Shown here: in pieces, positions 35,122-44,609 of the stretch
Layout of the letters: each line of letters opens with the position of its first letter
Numbering within the stretch: position 1 is the first letter of the stretch
Assembly (NCBI RefSeq): GCF_002407605.1
Contig: NZ_NXGV01000001.1
Span: 1,300,895 to 1,364,894 of the forward strand
Length of the DNA stretch: 64,000 nucleotides
Direction: 5' to 3'
Source: Marinobacter sp. ANT_B65
Lineage (GTDB): Bacteria; Pseudomonadota; Gammaproteobacteria; Pseudomonadales; Oleiphilaceae
The notes under the pieces: generated by a model
Database searches by the model: none
What the model saw: only the letters and a program-made list of their open reading frames with translations
Told to the model about the DNA's origin: nothing
Program-made: the position numbers and the translations under genes

Positions 35122-35166
35122 ATGTTCGGGTTACATCTTGTAACCGCATGTTCAGGTTACAGCTTG
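35122..35166. promoter_or_regulatory. Direct repeats and palindrome in the eut upstream region (candidate activator site)
   Basis: ATGTTCGGGTTACATCTTG (35122-35140) and ATGTTCAGGTTACAGCTTG (35148-35166) match at 17 of 19 bases and start 26 bp apart. Within the first lies the palindrome GGTTAC-ATCTT-GTAACC (35129-35145). They are 46-90 bp upstream of eutS. Tandem sites of this kind are typical for AraC-family or response-regulator activators. The region 34970-35211 contains no gene. Confidence 0.5.
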
Positions 35167-35211
35167 GGTGCGCCAATTGTCAGAGGCACCTGAGAAGCGG
35201 GGTGTTCTATA

Positions 35212-35574
35212 GTGACTTTGAGCAGTTCTGGCGAATCAGCCGATATCGAACGCATCATTCAGGAATATGTTCCAGGCAAGCAGGTAACTCTGGCGCATTT
35301 GCTCGCAAACCCTACTGAAGATCTTTGTCACAAGGTTGGAGTTGAGCATGCGGAGGCTGTTGGCATTCTTACCCTGACGCCTGGTGAAACAGCCATTATC
35401 GCCGGAGACGTAGCAACCAAGTTTGCATCAGTCAAAATCGGATTTCTGGATCGTTTTTCGGGGGCACTTGTCCTTACCGGGAGTATTGGGTCGGTAGAAG
35501 AAGCATTAAGCGCGATTCTGTCTACATTGGAGTCGTCACTGGGATACAGAGTATGTCAGGCAACCCGGACGTGA
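35212..35574 (+). CDS. eutS: EutS microcompartment shell protein
   Basis: 120 aa, GTG start. The family wording is unmistakable: [65 protein letters not shown] circularly permuted BMC domain that forms bent hexamers at shell edges. First gene of the eut operon; overlaps eutP by 22 bp. Confidence 0.96.
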   Translation: MTLSSSGESADIERIIQEYVPGKQVTLAHLLANPTEDLCHKVGVEHAEAVGILTLTPGETAIIAGDVATKFASVKIGFLDRFSGALVLTGSIGSVEEALSAILSTLESSLGYRVCQATRT

Positions 35575-36107
35575 AGGAGCACCAACTACATCCTGATCTG
35601 GCAGATTTTGTGCTGGTGGGTGATGTCGGGAGCGGCAAGACAGCGCTCACACTTGCACTGCTTGAATCCACTGACGAACTGCTGAAAACCCAGGCTGTTG
35701 TGTTCCATCCCAGTCATGTTGTGGACACGCCAGGCGAGTTCACCAGCCGCCCTGCATACTATGGCGCTTTGCTGGCTACCATCGCGGAAATCAGCACGGT
35801 TGTGTATCTGCAGCCTGCCAACAGCAGAGCCTTTTCTTTGCCTCCGGGCCTTTTGCATGTCTATCCCGACAAACGGGTTATCGGAGTGGTCAGTAAAACG
35901 GATTTGCCCGACGCCGATACTGAATCAGCCTGTCGGGTAATGGCAGATCATAATATTTCTCCACCATATTTTCTGACTTCAACCGCAACCGGCGAGGGCG
36001 TTGCCGATTTGAGGTCTTTTCTGATCAGTTTACAAACATCGGATGCCGGTATGGGTGCCTGCGAAGAACCTGGCGAACAGGCGGTCATCGGCGGAAATGA
36101 ATATTGA
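35553..36107 (+). CDS. eutP: EutP/PduV-family small GTPase-like protein
   Basis: 184 aa. P-loop [11 protein letters not shown] near residue 23, G3-like VVDTPGEF, and SKTDLP in place of NKxD. EutP has been reported to have acetate kinase activity, and its Pdu homologue associates with microcompartments. The C-terminal ~20 residues are family-poor. It overlaps eutS. Confidence 0.9.
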   Translation: MSGNPDVKEHQLHPDLADFVLVGDVGSGKTALTLALLESTDELLKTQAVVFHPSHVVDTPGEFTSRPAYYGALLATIAEISTVVYLQPANSRAFSLPPGLLHVYPDKRVIGVVSKTDLPDADTESACRVMADHNISPPYFLTSTATGEGVADLRSFLISLQTSDAGMGACEEPGEQAVIGGNEY

Positions 36108-36131
36108 TACAAACCTGATAGGGGCCGGATT

Positions 36132-36827
36132 ATGAAATCTCTGTTTACGGCTGAAAAAATAAAGGAACTTCACAAGAGCGGGGAAACCTCCGTAGAGGTC
36201 TCTCCCCAGAGCACAATCATTACGCCTGAAGCGCGCGATGTTGCCAAAAAGCTCGGTGTGAAAATTATTGATGTCACGGCCAGCATCGAGCCTCGGAAAA
36301 GCAGTAGATCTCAAGAGGGCAGCCTCCCTGACAATCTTCAGGATATCAAAAAGGCGGTAAGGGATAAGTTGCCAGCCGGGCACCAGAATTCCGCCTTGCT
36401 TGATCAACTGATCGAAAAGGCCCTGAAGGAGTTGCAGCATCAGGATGAGGCAGGCCCGTCATGTGAGCGTGAGAAAGCCCCAAATGGCGTTGTTCTTGTG
36501 CGTGGCAGTTCTGTTAAACCCGGTAAGTTCGAGGGTGCAGGCGGCAAGCCCATAGGCCTGACCGATGTTATTGGTTCCGCCGATAACAGCTCCATTGCTG
36601 CTGGCTATATGCAGTGGGAGAACTGCAGTTTCCCGTGGACCCTGACCTACGATGAGATTGATGTGGTTCTGGAAGGTGAGTTGCACATTACCTGTGGCAA
36701 TAAGACTCATGTTGGCAAGCCGGGTGATGTGTTTTTTATACCCAAGGGCGCGGCAATTGAGTTTGGATCTCCCGGGAAAGTGCGGTTTGTGTATGTGACT
36801 TACCCGGCGGACTGGTCAGCGCAATAA
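36132..36827 (+). CDS. eutQ: EutQ cupin protein (acetate kinase of ethanolamine catabolism)
   Basis: 231 aa. The N-terminus FTAEKIKELHKSGETSVEV is followed by TIITPEARDVAKKLGVKI, shared with the EutT N-terminus; a variable linker lies at ~60-125 and the C-terminal cupin (MQWENCSFPWTLTYDEIDVVLEGEL...KPGDVFFIPKGAAIEFGSPG) follows. In Salmonella EutQ makes ATP and acetate from acetyl-P. Confidence 0.94.
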   Translation: MKSLFTAEKIKELHKSGETSVEVSPQSTIITPEARDVAKKLGVKIIDVTASIEPRKSSRSQEGSLPDNLQDIKKAVRDKLPAGHQNSALLDQLIEKALKELQHQDEAGPSCEREKAPNGVVLVRGSSVKPGKFEGAGGKPIGLTDVIGSADNSSIAAGYMQWENCSFPWTLTYDEIDVVLEGELHITCGNKTHVGKPGDVFFIPKGAAIEFGSPGKVRFVYVTYPADWSAQ

Positions 36828-36841
36828 AAGGGGTTGTATCG

Positions 36842-37666
36842 ATGCCATCCTGGATTACAGAAGCCAGTTTGCGAGCCGAGCATGGTCTGGCCCATGGCAG
36901 CGAGATTCACCTGCCTGAAGGCGCCAGACTTACCCCGTCTGCAAGTCAGCTTCTGGCCGAGCGCAAGATCCGTATCAAATATATAGCCGATGACGGCCGG
37001 GTTTTTCTTCCTGATGATGGGGATGCAGGTGCAAGCCAGAAAACTCCGGTGCACCCACTCACCAGTGCGAATGCACGGCCTGGCAATCGTTGTGCCGTAT
37101 GCAACAGCCACGTTGAAAAGAAAACCGAGTTGCTGACCTTGCTGGACAGTGAGCAGCTGGTTCCCAAGACGCACCCCAGAATCGCACTGCGAGGCAAGCT
37201 GGATACACTGATTTCACAGACCGTATGGGTACAGACTCAGTTTGCTGTCAGCTTTGAAAAATACCCGCTGCTGTGCCACTCCCTGGCAGACCTGCGCTCA
37301 TTTATGGGCAACCTTCTGCGTAGCGAAGTCACCGGCGAGATTCAGCCAGAGATCAGCATGGGTGATCTGGATGATGAAACCATTCACCGGATCTCTCATC
37401 ACCCTCTGAAATACCTTGGTCACGACCACATAGTTCCGGAATTGTCCCACGGCCCAAACGTATCCTTGCTGAACGTTCTCAGGGCAATGGCGCGGGAAGC
37501 GGAAGTTGAGGCCTGCAAGGCCTTTCAGACGGACAGCTTCAGTCTTACACGGCCAGATATCGTGCAGGGGCTCAATCGCCTGAGCAGTGCGCTTTATGTG
37601 TTGATGCTCATGGTTCTTGTGGTTGAAACAACCGGATCACTTCCCGAACTCGGAGTGATCTCGTGA
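36842..37666 (+). CDS. eutT: EutT ATP:cob(I)alamin adenosyltransferase
   Basis: 274 aa. Residues 1-60 carry the EutQ/EutT-type element ([24 protein letters not shown]). The metal site of Salmonella EutT is HX11CCX2C; here the spacing is kept as H71-x11-R83-C84-x2-C87, so the first Cys of the pair is Arg. It attaches the adenosyl group to cobalamin, the cofactor of EutBC. It overlaps eutD by 4 bp. Confidence 0.92.
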   Translation: MPSWITEASLRAEHGLAHGSEIHLPEGARLTPSASQLLAERKIRIKYIADDGRVFLPDDGDAGASQKTPVHPLTSANARPGNRCAVCNSHVEKKTELLTLLDSEQLVPKTHPRIALRGKLDTLISQTVWVQTQFAVSFEKYPLLCHSLADLRSFMGNLLRSEVTGEIQPEISMGDLDDETIHRISHHPLKYLGHDHIVPELSHGPNVSLLNVLRAMAREAEVEACKAFQTDSFSLTRPDIVQGLNRLSSALYVLMLMVLVVETTGSLPELGVIS

Positions 37667-38646
37667 TCAGGGTGATGGAGCAGTGCCGGAATTCTTGTCG
37701 CGAAGCCCCCCGGCGCATCGTTTTCCCTGATGCGCTTGATGAAAGGGTTTTGCACGCAGCAAATGAATTGCAGCAGCGCGGTCTGGCTCAACCCGTTTTG
37801 CTTGGTAACCCGTTTGAGCTTCGGGATTACGCCCAGAAAGCGGGAATAGCTATGCAGTGTTTTTCAATTGTGGATCCATTGCACTCACCATGGATGGATT
37901 CGTTTATCAGTGCTTACCAGGATAAGAATGAGGGAGTAGGCAAGGATGAAGCCCGGGACCTCATGCGTGACCCGTTGTTTTTCGGAGCCATGATGGTAAA
38001 GCGCGAGCATGCTGATATCTGTATTGCCGGCAATAATTCAACCAGCGGCAATGTTATCCGTGCGGCCATAAGGGTTATTGGTGCGGCTGGGGGGCATAAA
38101 ACGGTGTCCTCATTTTTTCTCATGTCCTCCGCCGATGGTAGCGACATACGATTGTTTGCTGATGCAGGGGTTATTCCACAGCCCACAGTGGAACAGCTTT
38201 CTGATATTGCCATCGACTCAGCCCGCAGTTTCGAAAGGCTTACAGGAGAGCAGGCGCGGGTCGCTTTGCTGTCATTTTCTACCAAAGGCAGTTCTCAGCA
38301 TCCGGCAGCCAGGCGGGTCGTGGAAGCGTTTGAGCTGACGCGCTCCCGGGCTCCGTCGCTGATTATTGATGGTGAATTGCAGTTTGATGCAGCTGTGGTG
38401 CCCTCAGTTGCCATGAAAAAGGCACCTGACAGCCCCTTGAAAGGCAATGCGAATGTTCTGATATTCCCATCACTTGAAGCTGGAAATATCGCTTATAAGG
38501 TCGCCCAGCGCATGGGTAATTACATGGCGCTGGGGCCGATGCTGGAAGGTTTGGCGAAACCTATGCATGACTTGTCACGAGGCTGCACGGCCGACGATAT
38601 CGTCGACGTCGCTATTGTGGCGTCATGCCTGGTTAACAATGAGTAG
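37663..38646 (+). CDS. eutD: EutD phosphotransacetylase
   Basis: 327 aa, the short PTA form without the DRTGG domain. Motifs: [57 protein letters not shown] and [16 protein letters not shown]. It converts acetyl-CoA to acetyl-P inside or near the compartment, recycling CoA and giving substrate to acetate kinase (EutQ/EutP or AckA). Confidence 0.95.
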   Translation: MIRVMEQCRNSCREAPRRIVFPDALDERVLHAANELQQRGLAQPVLLGNPFELRDYAQKAGIAMQCFSIVDPLHSPWMDSFISAYQDKNEGVGKDEARDLMRDPLFFGAMMVKREHADICIAGNNSTSGNVIRAAIRVIGAAGGHKTVSSFFLMSSADGSDIRLFADAGVIPQPTVEQLSDIAIDSARSFERLTGEQARVALLSFSTKGSSQHPAARRVVEAFELTRSRAPSLIIDGELQFDAAVVPSVAMKKAPDSPLKGNANVLIFPSLEAGNIAYKVAQRMGNYMALGPMLEGLAKPMHDLSRGCTADDIVDVAIVASCLVNNE

Positions 38647-38669
38647 TGACACCCTGAGGAGAACTAACC

Positions 38670-38969
38670 ATGAACGAAGCACTTGGAATTATTGAGACAA
38701 AGGGCCTGACCGCCCTGATTGAGGCCTCTGATGCCATGGTCAAGGCAGCCAGAGTTCAGCTTGTTGGCTACAAACAGATTGGTAGTGGTCTTGTAACTGC
38801 GATGGTTCGGGGCGATGTAGCCGCCTGTAAGGCAGCCACGGATGCCGGTGCCGCCGCAGCGCAGAGGCTGGGTGAACTGGTGGCTGTACACGTGATTCCG
38901 CGTCCGCACGGAGATCTGGAATCCATATTCCCTATTACTCCTACCGGACAGCCTTTATCCGACGCCTGA
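38670..38969 (+). CDS. eutM: EutM major hexameric shell protein
   Basis: 99 aa single BMC domain: [31 protein letters not shown], pore loop [26 protein letters not shown] and [14 protein letters not shown]. Forms flat hexamers that tile the shell; the pore is thought to pass ethanolamine and small products. GAGGAG lies before the ATG. A close paralogue follows. Confidence 0.97.
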   Translation: MNEALGIIETKGLTALIEASDAMVKAARVQLVGYKQIGSGLVTAMVRGDVAACKAATDAGAAAAQRLGELVAVHVIPRPHGDLESIFPITPTGQPLSDA

Positions 38970-39003
38970 GACAATCAGGCAATAATGAAAAAGGTTTATT
39001 CAG

Positions 39004-39381
39004 ATGAACGCAGTCTGGAAGCAGGCTTCAGAACAAGCCGAAAGGCACGAGGGTACCAGCATGATGGAAGCATTAGGCATTATTGAAACAAAAGGTCTGA
39101 CGGCTTTGATAGAAGCCTCTGACGCCATGGTAAAAGCTGCCAGAGTTGAACTGGTGGGCTATGAGCAAATCGGCCATGGCTACGTCACTGCTCTGGTCAG
39201 AGGTGATGTTGCTGCCTGTAAAGCTGCGACAGACGCTGGAGCAGCAGCAGCGCAGCGGCTTGGTGAGCTGATTGCCGTCCATGTTATTCCACGTCCACAC
39301 ACGGACCTCGAAGCTATTTTTCCGATTGTGCCGAGAAAGACGGTAGAGCCGGGAAAGCAGAATCCGGGCAAGAAAGCATAG
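39004..39381 (+). CDS. Second EutM-like shell protein with possible N-terminal extension
   Basis: 125 aa from ATG 39004, or 106 aa from ATG 39061. The BMC domain is nearly the same as EutM but the pore region differs ([16 protein letters not shown] against [16 protein letters not shown]), and the C-terminus is longer and basic ([15 protein letters not shown]). The extra 19 residues ([16 protein letters not shown]) are polar and helical. If the first start is used this is an unusual BMC-H protein. It probably arose by tandem duplication. Confidence 0.9.
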   Translation: MNAVWKQASEQAERHEGTSMMEALGIIETKGLTALIEASDAMVKAARVELVGYEQIGHGYVTALVRGDVAACKAATDAGAAAAQRLGELIAVHVIPRPHTDLEAIFPIVPRKTVEPGKQNPGKKA

Positions 39382-39412
39382 GGCTAAGGCCAATTGATCT
39401 GGAAGATATCCC

Positions 39413-39718
39413 ATGAGACTTGCAAAGGTAATTGGTCAAGTTGTCGCTACTGTCCGCAGCGAGCGGTTGGGGATGGATAAGCTGGCGTTGATCAAGTTTA
39501 TCGATCAGGACGGAAAAGAGGAAAGCCCGGTCATGGTTGCAGCTGACCGGCTGGGCGCTGGGGAAGGTGAATGGGTACTGGTGGTCGGTGGCAGCTCTGC
39601 CCGCATGTCTATAGACAGCGTCGGCCACACACCTGTCGATCTCAGTATCGTGGGTATTATCGATGAAGTTACCGGTGGCTCGGAAACCTGGTTCCGGAAA
39701 TCTCAGCGACGTTACTAG
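39413..39718 (+). CDS. eutN: EutN pentameric vertex protein
   Basis: 101 aa of the EutN/CcmL family: MRLAKVIGQVVATVRSERLG, LIKFIDQDGKEE, AADRLGAGEGEWVLVVGGSSAR, VGIIDEV. Pentamers close the vertices of the icosahedral shell. Confidence 0.96.
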   Translation: MRLAKVIGQVVATVRSERLGMDKLALIKFIDQDGKEESPVMVAADRLGAGEGEWVLVVGGSSARMSIDSVGHTPVDLSIVGIIDEVTGGSETWFRKSQRRY

Positions 39719-39771
39719 GCCACTTTTATAAGGCTGCCAGAGATCGTGTGGCAGCCTCGGGGAGAGGGAAA

Positions 39772-41169
39772 ATGCAGATGGATGCACAGCAGATAGAATC
39801 CATCGTTCGCCGCGTTATCGAGCAGTTACACTCGCCGCAGTGCGATGGTGAAAGTTACGGGGTATTCAGGACACTTGATGATGCGGTGGCGGCCGCTCAG
39901 GGTGCCCATAAGCAGTTAAAGTCGGTGGCCCAGAGAGAAGCAATTATTGCAGCTATCCGTCGTATGGGGCGCGAGCATGTGCAGGAGCTGTCCCAGCTCG
40001 CTGTTCAGGAAACAGGGTACGGCCGGGTAGAAGATAAAATACGCAAACACAATCTGGTACTCGATAAAACACCAGGGGTAGAAGCCATTATGCCGGTAGC
40101 GCTTACCGGTGATCATGGGCTGTCTCTTGTCGAGAATGCGCCCTGGGGTGTAATAGCATCTGTTACTCCCTCAACCAATCCGTCTGTAACCATTCTGAAC
40201 AACGCGATCAGCATGATCGCAGCCGGTAACTCCGTTGTGTTCTCCCCGCACCCTGCAGCGAAAGCGGTGTCCCAGCGCGCTATTCAGTTAGTCAATCGTG
40301 CATCGGTAAGTGCTGGAGGGCCAGCGAATCTGGTTACCTGTGTGGAAAATCCCACGATCGAGGTAGCCACCCGTCTGTTCAGTTTTCCGGGTATTCGTCT
40401 GCTCACTATTACTGGTGGTGATGCGGTGGTGAACGCTGCACGCAAGGTCACCGACAAGCGCCTGATAGCCGCAGGGCCAGGTAATCCGCCGGTCGTGGTG
40501 GATGAAACGGCTGATATTGAGCGGGCGGCGATCAGCATCGTGCAGGGCGCGTCGTTTGACAACAACATTATCTGTGTTGATGAAAAAGAAATTGTCGCCG
40601 TCGATTCCATAGCGACAGAGTTGAAAGAGGCCATGTGCAGGCATGGTGCCGCAGAGATTAATGCGGATCAGGCAGACGCTATAGCAAGGCTGGTGCTGGC
40701 AGGTTACCCAGGCCCCAATCCGCGTCCGAAACCGGAATGGGTGGGGCGAGATGCAGAAAAAATCGCCGCAGCAGCGGGCTTCAGTGTCCCGGCAGGCACT
40801 CGTTTGCTAGTCACAGAAACCGCGCGGGATCATGCTTTTGCCACAACTGAAATGATGCTCCCGGTTATTGCGCTGATACGCGCCAGGGATGCGGACGAAG
40901 CTATTGACTGGGCAGTGGAACTGGAAGCCGGAAATCTCCATACCGCCGCCATGCATTCCCGGAATATCGACAATCTCTCCCGTATGGCTCTGGAAATTAA
41001 CTGCAGTCTGTTTGTGAAAAATGGGCCATGCATTGCCGGGCTGGGCGCGGGAGGCGAAGGATGGACATCCATGACGATATCAACCCCCACAGGTGAAGGC
41101 GTTACCAATGCGAGCACTTTTGTGCGCAAGCGGCGTTGCACCATGGTGGATTCGTTCCGGATCGTCTGA
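39772..41169 (+). CDS. eutE: EutE CoA-acylating acetaldehyde dehydrogenase
   Basis: 465 aa from ATG 39772 with GGAGAGGG before it (an in-frame GTG at 39748 is less likely). The N-terminal ~18 residues (MDAQQIESIVRRVIEQL) form a short amphipathic helix of the encapsulation-peptide type. Aldehyde dehydrogenase fold with catalytic Cys at ~268 in NNIICVDEKEI. Converts acetaldehyde to acetyl-CoA, making NADH that EutG can re-oxidise. Confidence 0.95.
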   Translation: MQMDAQQIESIVRRVIEQLHSPQCDGESYGVFRTLDDAVAAAQGAHKQLKSVAQREAIIAAIRRMGREHVQELSQLAVQETGYGRVEDKIRKHNLVLDKTPGVEAIMPVALTGDHGLSLVENAPWGVIASVTPSTNPSVTILNNAISMIAAGNSVVFSPHPAAKAVSQRAIQLVNRASVSAGGPANLVTCVENPTIEVATRLFSFPGIRLLTITGGDAVVNAARKVTDKRLIAAGPGNPPVVVDETADIERAAISIVQGASFDNNIICVDEKEIVAVDSIATELKEAMCRHGAAEINADQADAIARLVLAGYPGPNPRPKPEWVGRDAEKIAAAAGFSVPAGTRLLVTETARDHAFATTEMMLPVIALIRARDADEAIDWAVELEAGNLHTAAMHSRNIDNLSRMALEINCSLFVKNGPCIAGLGAGGEGWTSMTISTPTGEGVTNASTFVRKRRCTMVDSFRIV

Positions 41170-41182
41170 TAAGGAGATAGTA

Positions 41183-42028
41183 ATGAGCAGGACAATGGCC
41201 GAGGTTAACCGGTTGCTGAAGAAAACTGCCGGCCTGATCAACGATGACACCAGCAGCCCATTTCAGGGTGAGTTCAGAGTAGGCGTCGATCTGGGCACAG
41301 CCGATATTCAGACAATTGTGCTGGATGCCGAGGGTAACCCGTTGGCCGGTTATATGGATTGGGCCAATGTCGTCCGGGATGGTGTGGTCGTCGATTTCTT
41401 TGGCGCCAGCCAGATTGTCCGGGAACAGGTCCGGCGTGCAAGTGACAAGCTGGGTATTCATATTGAACATGTCAGCACGTCTTTTCCTCCAGGTACCGAC
41501 TCACGTATTTCAACCAACGTTATTGAAGCTGCCGGTCTTGAAGTGGCTGGCGTTATTGATGAGCCAAGCAGTGTGGCGAAGCTGTTGCAGCTTGATCATG
41601 CGGCGGTGGTTGATATCGGTGGTGGAACCACGGGAACCGCCATTATAGAACAGGGCCAGGTTGTCTGTTCCAGGGATGATGCCACCGGTGGCCGTCACAT
41701 AACGCTGGCTCTGGCTGGCCACTTCGGTATTCCCTATGAGGAGGCCGAAGAGATGAAGCGCACGAGCAAGGATCTTGCTCTGTGCCGGCTGGTGACACCG
41801 GTAATTGCGAAAATGGCAGATATTGTTCATGGCCATATCGCGGGTAAGAAGGTGCCAGCCATCTATCTGACCGGAGGCTCCTGTGCGTTGCCGGGATTTC
41901 TTGAGGTATTTGCTGCGGAGTTTCCGGATGTTGAGGTTCTGCTTCCTTCGCACCCGCTCTATCTGACGCCACTGGCGATTGCCAGCTATTCGGACGTACT
42001 CGAGGCAAGAGAAGTGAGGGCCGGATGA
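41183..42028 (+). CDS. eutJ: EutJ actin-fold chaperone-like protein
   Basis: 281 aa from ATG 41183 with AAGGAG upstream. Actin/Hsp70-type ATPase motifs: VGVDLGTADIQTIVLD, AAVVDIGGGTTGTAIIEQG, YLTGGSCALPGF. The role in ethanolamine use is not established; a chaperone function has been proposed from the fold. Typical neighbour of eutE and eutG. Confidence 0.93.
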   Translation: MSRTMAEVNRLLKKTAGLINDDTSSPFQGEFRVGVDLGTADIQTIVLDAEGNPLAGYMDWANVVRDGVVVDFFGASQIVREQVRRASDKLGIHIEHVSTSFPPGTDSRISTNVIEAAGLEVAGVIDEPSSVAKLLQLDHAAVVDIGGGTTGTAIIEQGQVVCSRDDATGGRHITLALAGHFGIPYEEAEEMKRTSKDLALCRLVTPVIAKMADIVHGHIAGKKVPAIYLTGGSCALPGFLEVFAAEFPDVEVLLPSHPLYLTPLAIASYSDVLEAREVRAG

Positions 42029-42029
42029 T

Positions 42030-43277
42030 ATGCATTCGCTAGAACAGTCACTGGACAAAGCGTTGATCGAAGACATTGTCACCCGCACGGTAGATGAGCT
42101 GACGCCCCACGGTCTGTTCAACTTTAATGCACCTCGCCAGACATTGATGGGCGAGGGTGCAATTCTCAGAATTGGTGAGATGCTCGGCAAGCTGGGTGTA
42201 ACTCATGTGCTGGTAGTTGCAGACCGTGTGGTGCATGAAAAAGGCCTGATGAAAAGCATGGAGCGCAGCCTCGAACGCGCTGGCATTGAGTTCACAATTT
42301 ATCCCGCGATCACTCAGGAACCTGATGAAACGGTCGTCGCTTCTGCTACTGATCTGCTGACCCGAAACAAGGCAGACTTTGTACTCGGTTTTGGTGGTGG
42401 ATCCGCGCTGGATGCAGCCAAGGCCATTGCCCTGACGGGAAGCAGCCAGAGCAGCCTGCACCAACTGGCAGAGCCGGGATTCAGTGGTCGCCGGAGTGTC
42501 GGTTTGGGTGCGGTGCCAACAACAGCCGGTACAGGGTCGGAAGTCACTGATATCAGTGTAATCATGCGCGCTGACCGGCTGCACAAGTTTGTTATCAAGA
42601 ATGGCGATCTTATGCCTGACCTGGCGATCGTTGACCCGGGTCTTATGCTCAATCTGCCGCCAATGGTGACTGCTGCAACCGGTATTGATGCACTCACCCA
42701 TGCCATTGAAGCCTATGCTGCGCGTAACTCCCATCCGCTCGCAAAGGCGTTGGCTATATGTGCGATACAGAGCATTGCTGAGGCGTTGCCTGTTGTGGTG
42801 GGCAACGGGAGAGATCAGGCAGCCCGGCTTACCATGTCAACCTCGTCCTATAAAGCAGGGCTTGCATTCAGTAATTCCGGGCTCGGTCTGGTTCATGCCA
42901 TATCCCATCAGATTGGCCCCCGCTACAACCTGGCCCATGGCATCGCCAACGGAATTCTTCTTCCTTACGTAATGAAGTTCAATGCTCTGGTTTGCCAGCG
43001 TGAGTATGCCGCCATCGCCCATATGCTGGGCGTTACCCATGCCGGAATGACAGAGCGGGAGCAGTGTATGGCGTCAATCGACGCAGTCAGACAACTGCTC
43101 TCCGATATAGGGTTACCCGAAGATCTCGCGGGAACGGATATTCGCCGTGACGACTTTAACGCGATTGCGACTGAAGCTCTGACGGACGTTTGTATCGCGA
43201 CCAACCCGAGAGACGTTACCGAAGTGGATATTGTGAAACTGCTTGAAGAGGCCTGCGGTACCAAAAAGAACCTGTGA
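42030..43277 (+). CDS. eutG: EutG iron-dependent alcohol dehydrogenase
   Basis: 415 aa. GGGSALDAAKAIA nucleotide motif, GTGSEVTDISVI, and metal ligands in DALTHAIEAYAA and GLVHAISHQIG..YNLAHGIANGI. It reduces acetaldehyde to ethanol to regenerate NAD+ inside the compartment. The N-terminus DKALIEDIVTRTVDEL resembles the EutC and EutE encapsulation helices. It starts 1 bp after the eutJ stop. Confidence 0.95.
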   Translation: MHSLEQSLDKALIEDIVTRTVDELTPHGLFNFNAPRQTLMGEGAILRIGEMLGKLGVTHVLVVADRVVHEKGLMKSMERSLERAGIEFTIYPAITQEPDETVVASATDLLTRNKADFVLGFGGGSALDAAKAIALTGSSQSSLHQLAEPGFSGRRSVGLGAVPTTAGTGSEVTDISVIMRADRLHKFVIKNGDLMPDLAIVDPGLMLNLPPMVTAATGIDALTHAIEAYAARNSHPLAKALAICAIQSIAEALPVVVGNGRDQAARLTMSTSSYKAGLAFSNSGLGLVHAISHQIGPRYNLAHGIANGILLPYVMKFNALVCQREYAAIAHMLGVTHAGMTEREQCMASIDAVRQLLSDIGLPEDLAGTDIRRDDFNAIATEALTDVCIATNPRDVTEVDIVKLLEEACGTKKNL

Positions 43278-43310
43278 TTCGAATATTTGCTAGCAAGCGG
43301 AGAGCCGAAT

Positions 43311-44609
43311 ATGGAAATGTTAAATCAGATAATCCTTTATATCATGATGACCTTTATGGTTATCGGTGCGCTGGATCGGGTATTCATGCAATTCGGCGGG
43401 TCTGAACCGGTTCTGGGGAAACTTGGCCTTGGAGGCATGGGGCGTTCGATTTCCGGCGCAGGCAGCCAGTTTGAAGAAGGTTTTCAGGCCATGGGGGCGC
43501 TTGCGCTGGCTATGGTCGGCATTATCGCAATGGCGCCCGTACTGGCCAAAATACTGTCACCGGTCGTTGTACCTATATATACCTTCCTGGGTGCTGATCC
43601 CGCCATGTTCGCCACCACGTTGCTTGCCAACGACATGGGCGGATACTTCCTGGCGAAAGAAATGGCCACGGCTGTGGACGGCACAATTAACTACGGTGCC
43701 TGGATGTATGCAGGCCTGATTCTTGGCGCCATGATGGGGCCTACCATCGTATTCACCATTCCGGTTGCCGTTGGCATTATCCATGAAAGCGATCGCCCCT
43801 ATCTGGCCTCTGGTGTACTTGCCGGTATTGTAACCATTCCTGTTGGCTGTATTGCCGGTGGACTGGCCGCGATGGCCTCAACGGTTCTTATCCCCGGGAC
43901 TGATGAGGCAATACAGTTCAACATGTCTCTGATTTTCATGAACCTGATCCCGGTGATTATTGTGTCTGCTCTCATCGCAGCGGGCCTTTGGTTTATGCCA
44001 GACCGGATGATCCGTGGGTTCGCAATTTTTGCGAAATTTCTGGTTGCCTTTATCACTATCGGTCTCGCTGCTGCGGTGCTGAAACACACCCTGGGTATCA
44101 CCCTGATTCCCGGAATGGATCCGATTTTTATGGTGCCAGGCGACGAGCCGGGTATCGATATGCGGGCAATCGAGGTTATCGGCTCTATTGCTGTCATCCT
44201 GTTGGGTGCTTACCCCATGGTCCTGCTCTTGACTCGCTGGTTTGAAAAGCCATTGCTGAAAATGGGTAATGTACTGAACGTAAACCCGACAGCGGCCACT
44301 GGCCTGATAGCTACTCTGGCCAACAATATCCCGATGTTCCAGGTAATGAAGGATATGGACAGCCGCGGCAAGATTCTATGTTCCGCTTTCGCGGTGAGTG
44401 CGGCATTTACCTTCGGTGATCACCTTGGTTTTACCGCGGCCAATAAGCCGGACATGATCATGGCCGTCATCATCGGCAAGCTTGTTGGAGGCATCACGGC
44501 AGTTCTGTTCGCCATGCTTGTGGCCAACCGGATGATCGCGTCTATCGAAAAAAACGGTAAGCCGGGCCCGAATGTTTCGTCCGCCGAGGAAGTGGAAGGA
44601 AAACTGTGA
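43311..44609 (+). CDS. eutH: EutH ethanolamine permease
   Basis: 432 aa from ATG 43311 with GCGGAGAG upstream. About ten membrane helices; family blocks include GALDRVFMQFGGSEPVLGKLGLGG, LANDMGGYFLAKEMA, GPTIVFTIPVAVGII and NPTAATGLIATLANNIPMF. An inner-membrane carrier for ethanolamine uptake, mainly needed at low pH or low substrate in enterics. It overlaps eutA by 4 bp. Confidence 0.96.
   Translation: MEMLNQIILYIMMTFMVIGALDRVFMQFGGSEPVLGKLGLGGMGRSISGAGSQFEEGFQAMGALALAMVGIIAMAPVLAKILSPVVVPIYTFLGADPAMFATTLLANDMGGYFLAKEMATAVDGTINYGAWMYAGLILGAMMGPTIVFTIPVAVGIIHESDRPYLASGVLAGIVTIPVGCIAGGLAAMASTVLIPGTDEAIQFNMSLIFMNLIPVIIVSALIAAGLWFMPDRMIRGFAIFAKFLVAFITIGLAAAVLKHTLGITLIPGMDPIFMVPGDEPGIDMRAIEVIGSIAVILLGAYPMVLLLTRWFEKPLLKMGNVLNVNPTAATGLIATLANNIPMFQVMKDMDSRGKILCSAFAVSAAFTFGDHLGFTAANKPDMIMAVIIGKLVGGITAVLFAMLVANRMIASIEKNGKPGPNVSSAEEVEGKL

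Noticed and set aside
34970..35211. Cobalamin riboswitch before eutS
   Set aside because: No B12-box-like conserved segments or extended leader structure seen; the region is short and contains simple operator-like repeats.
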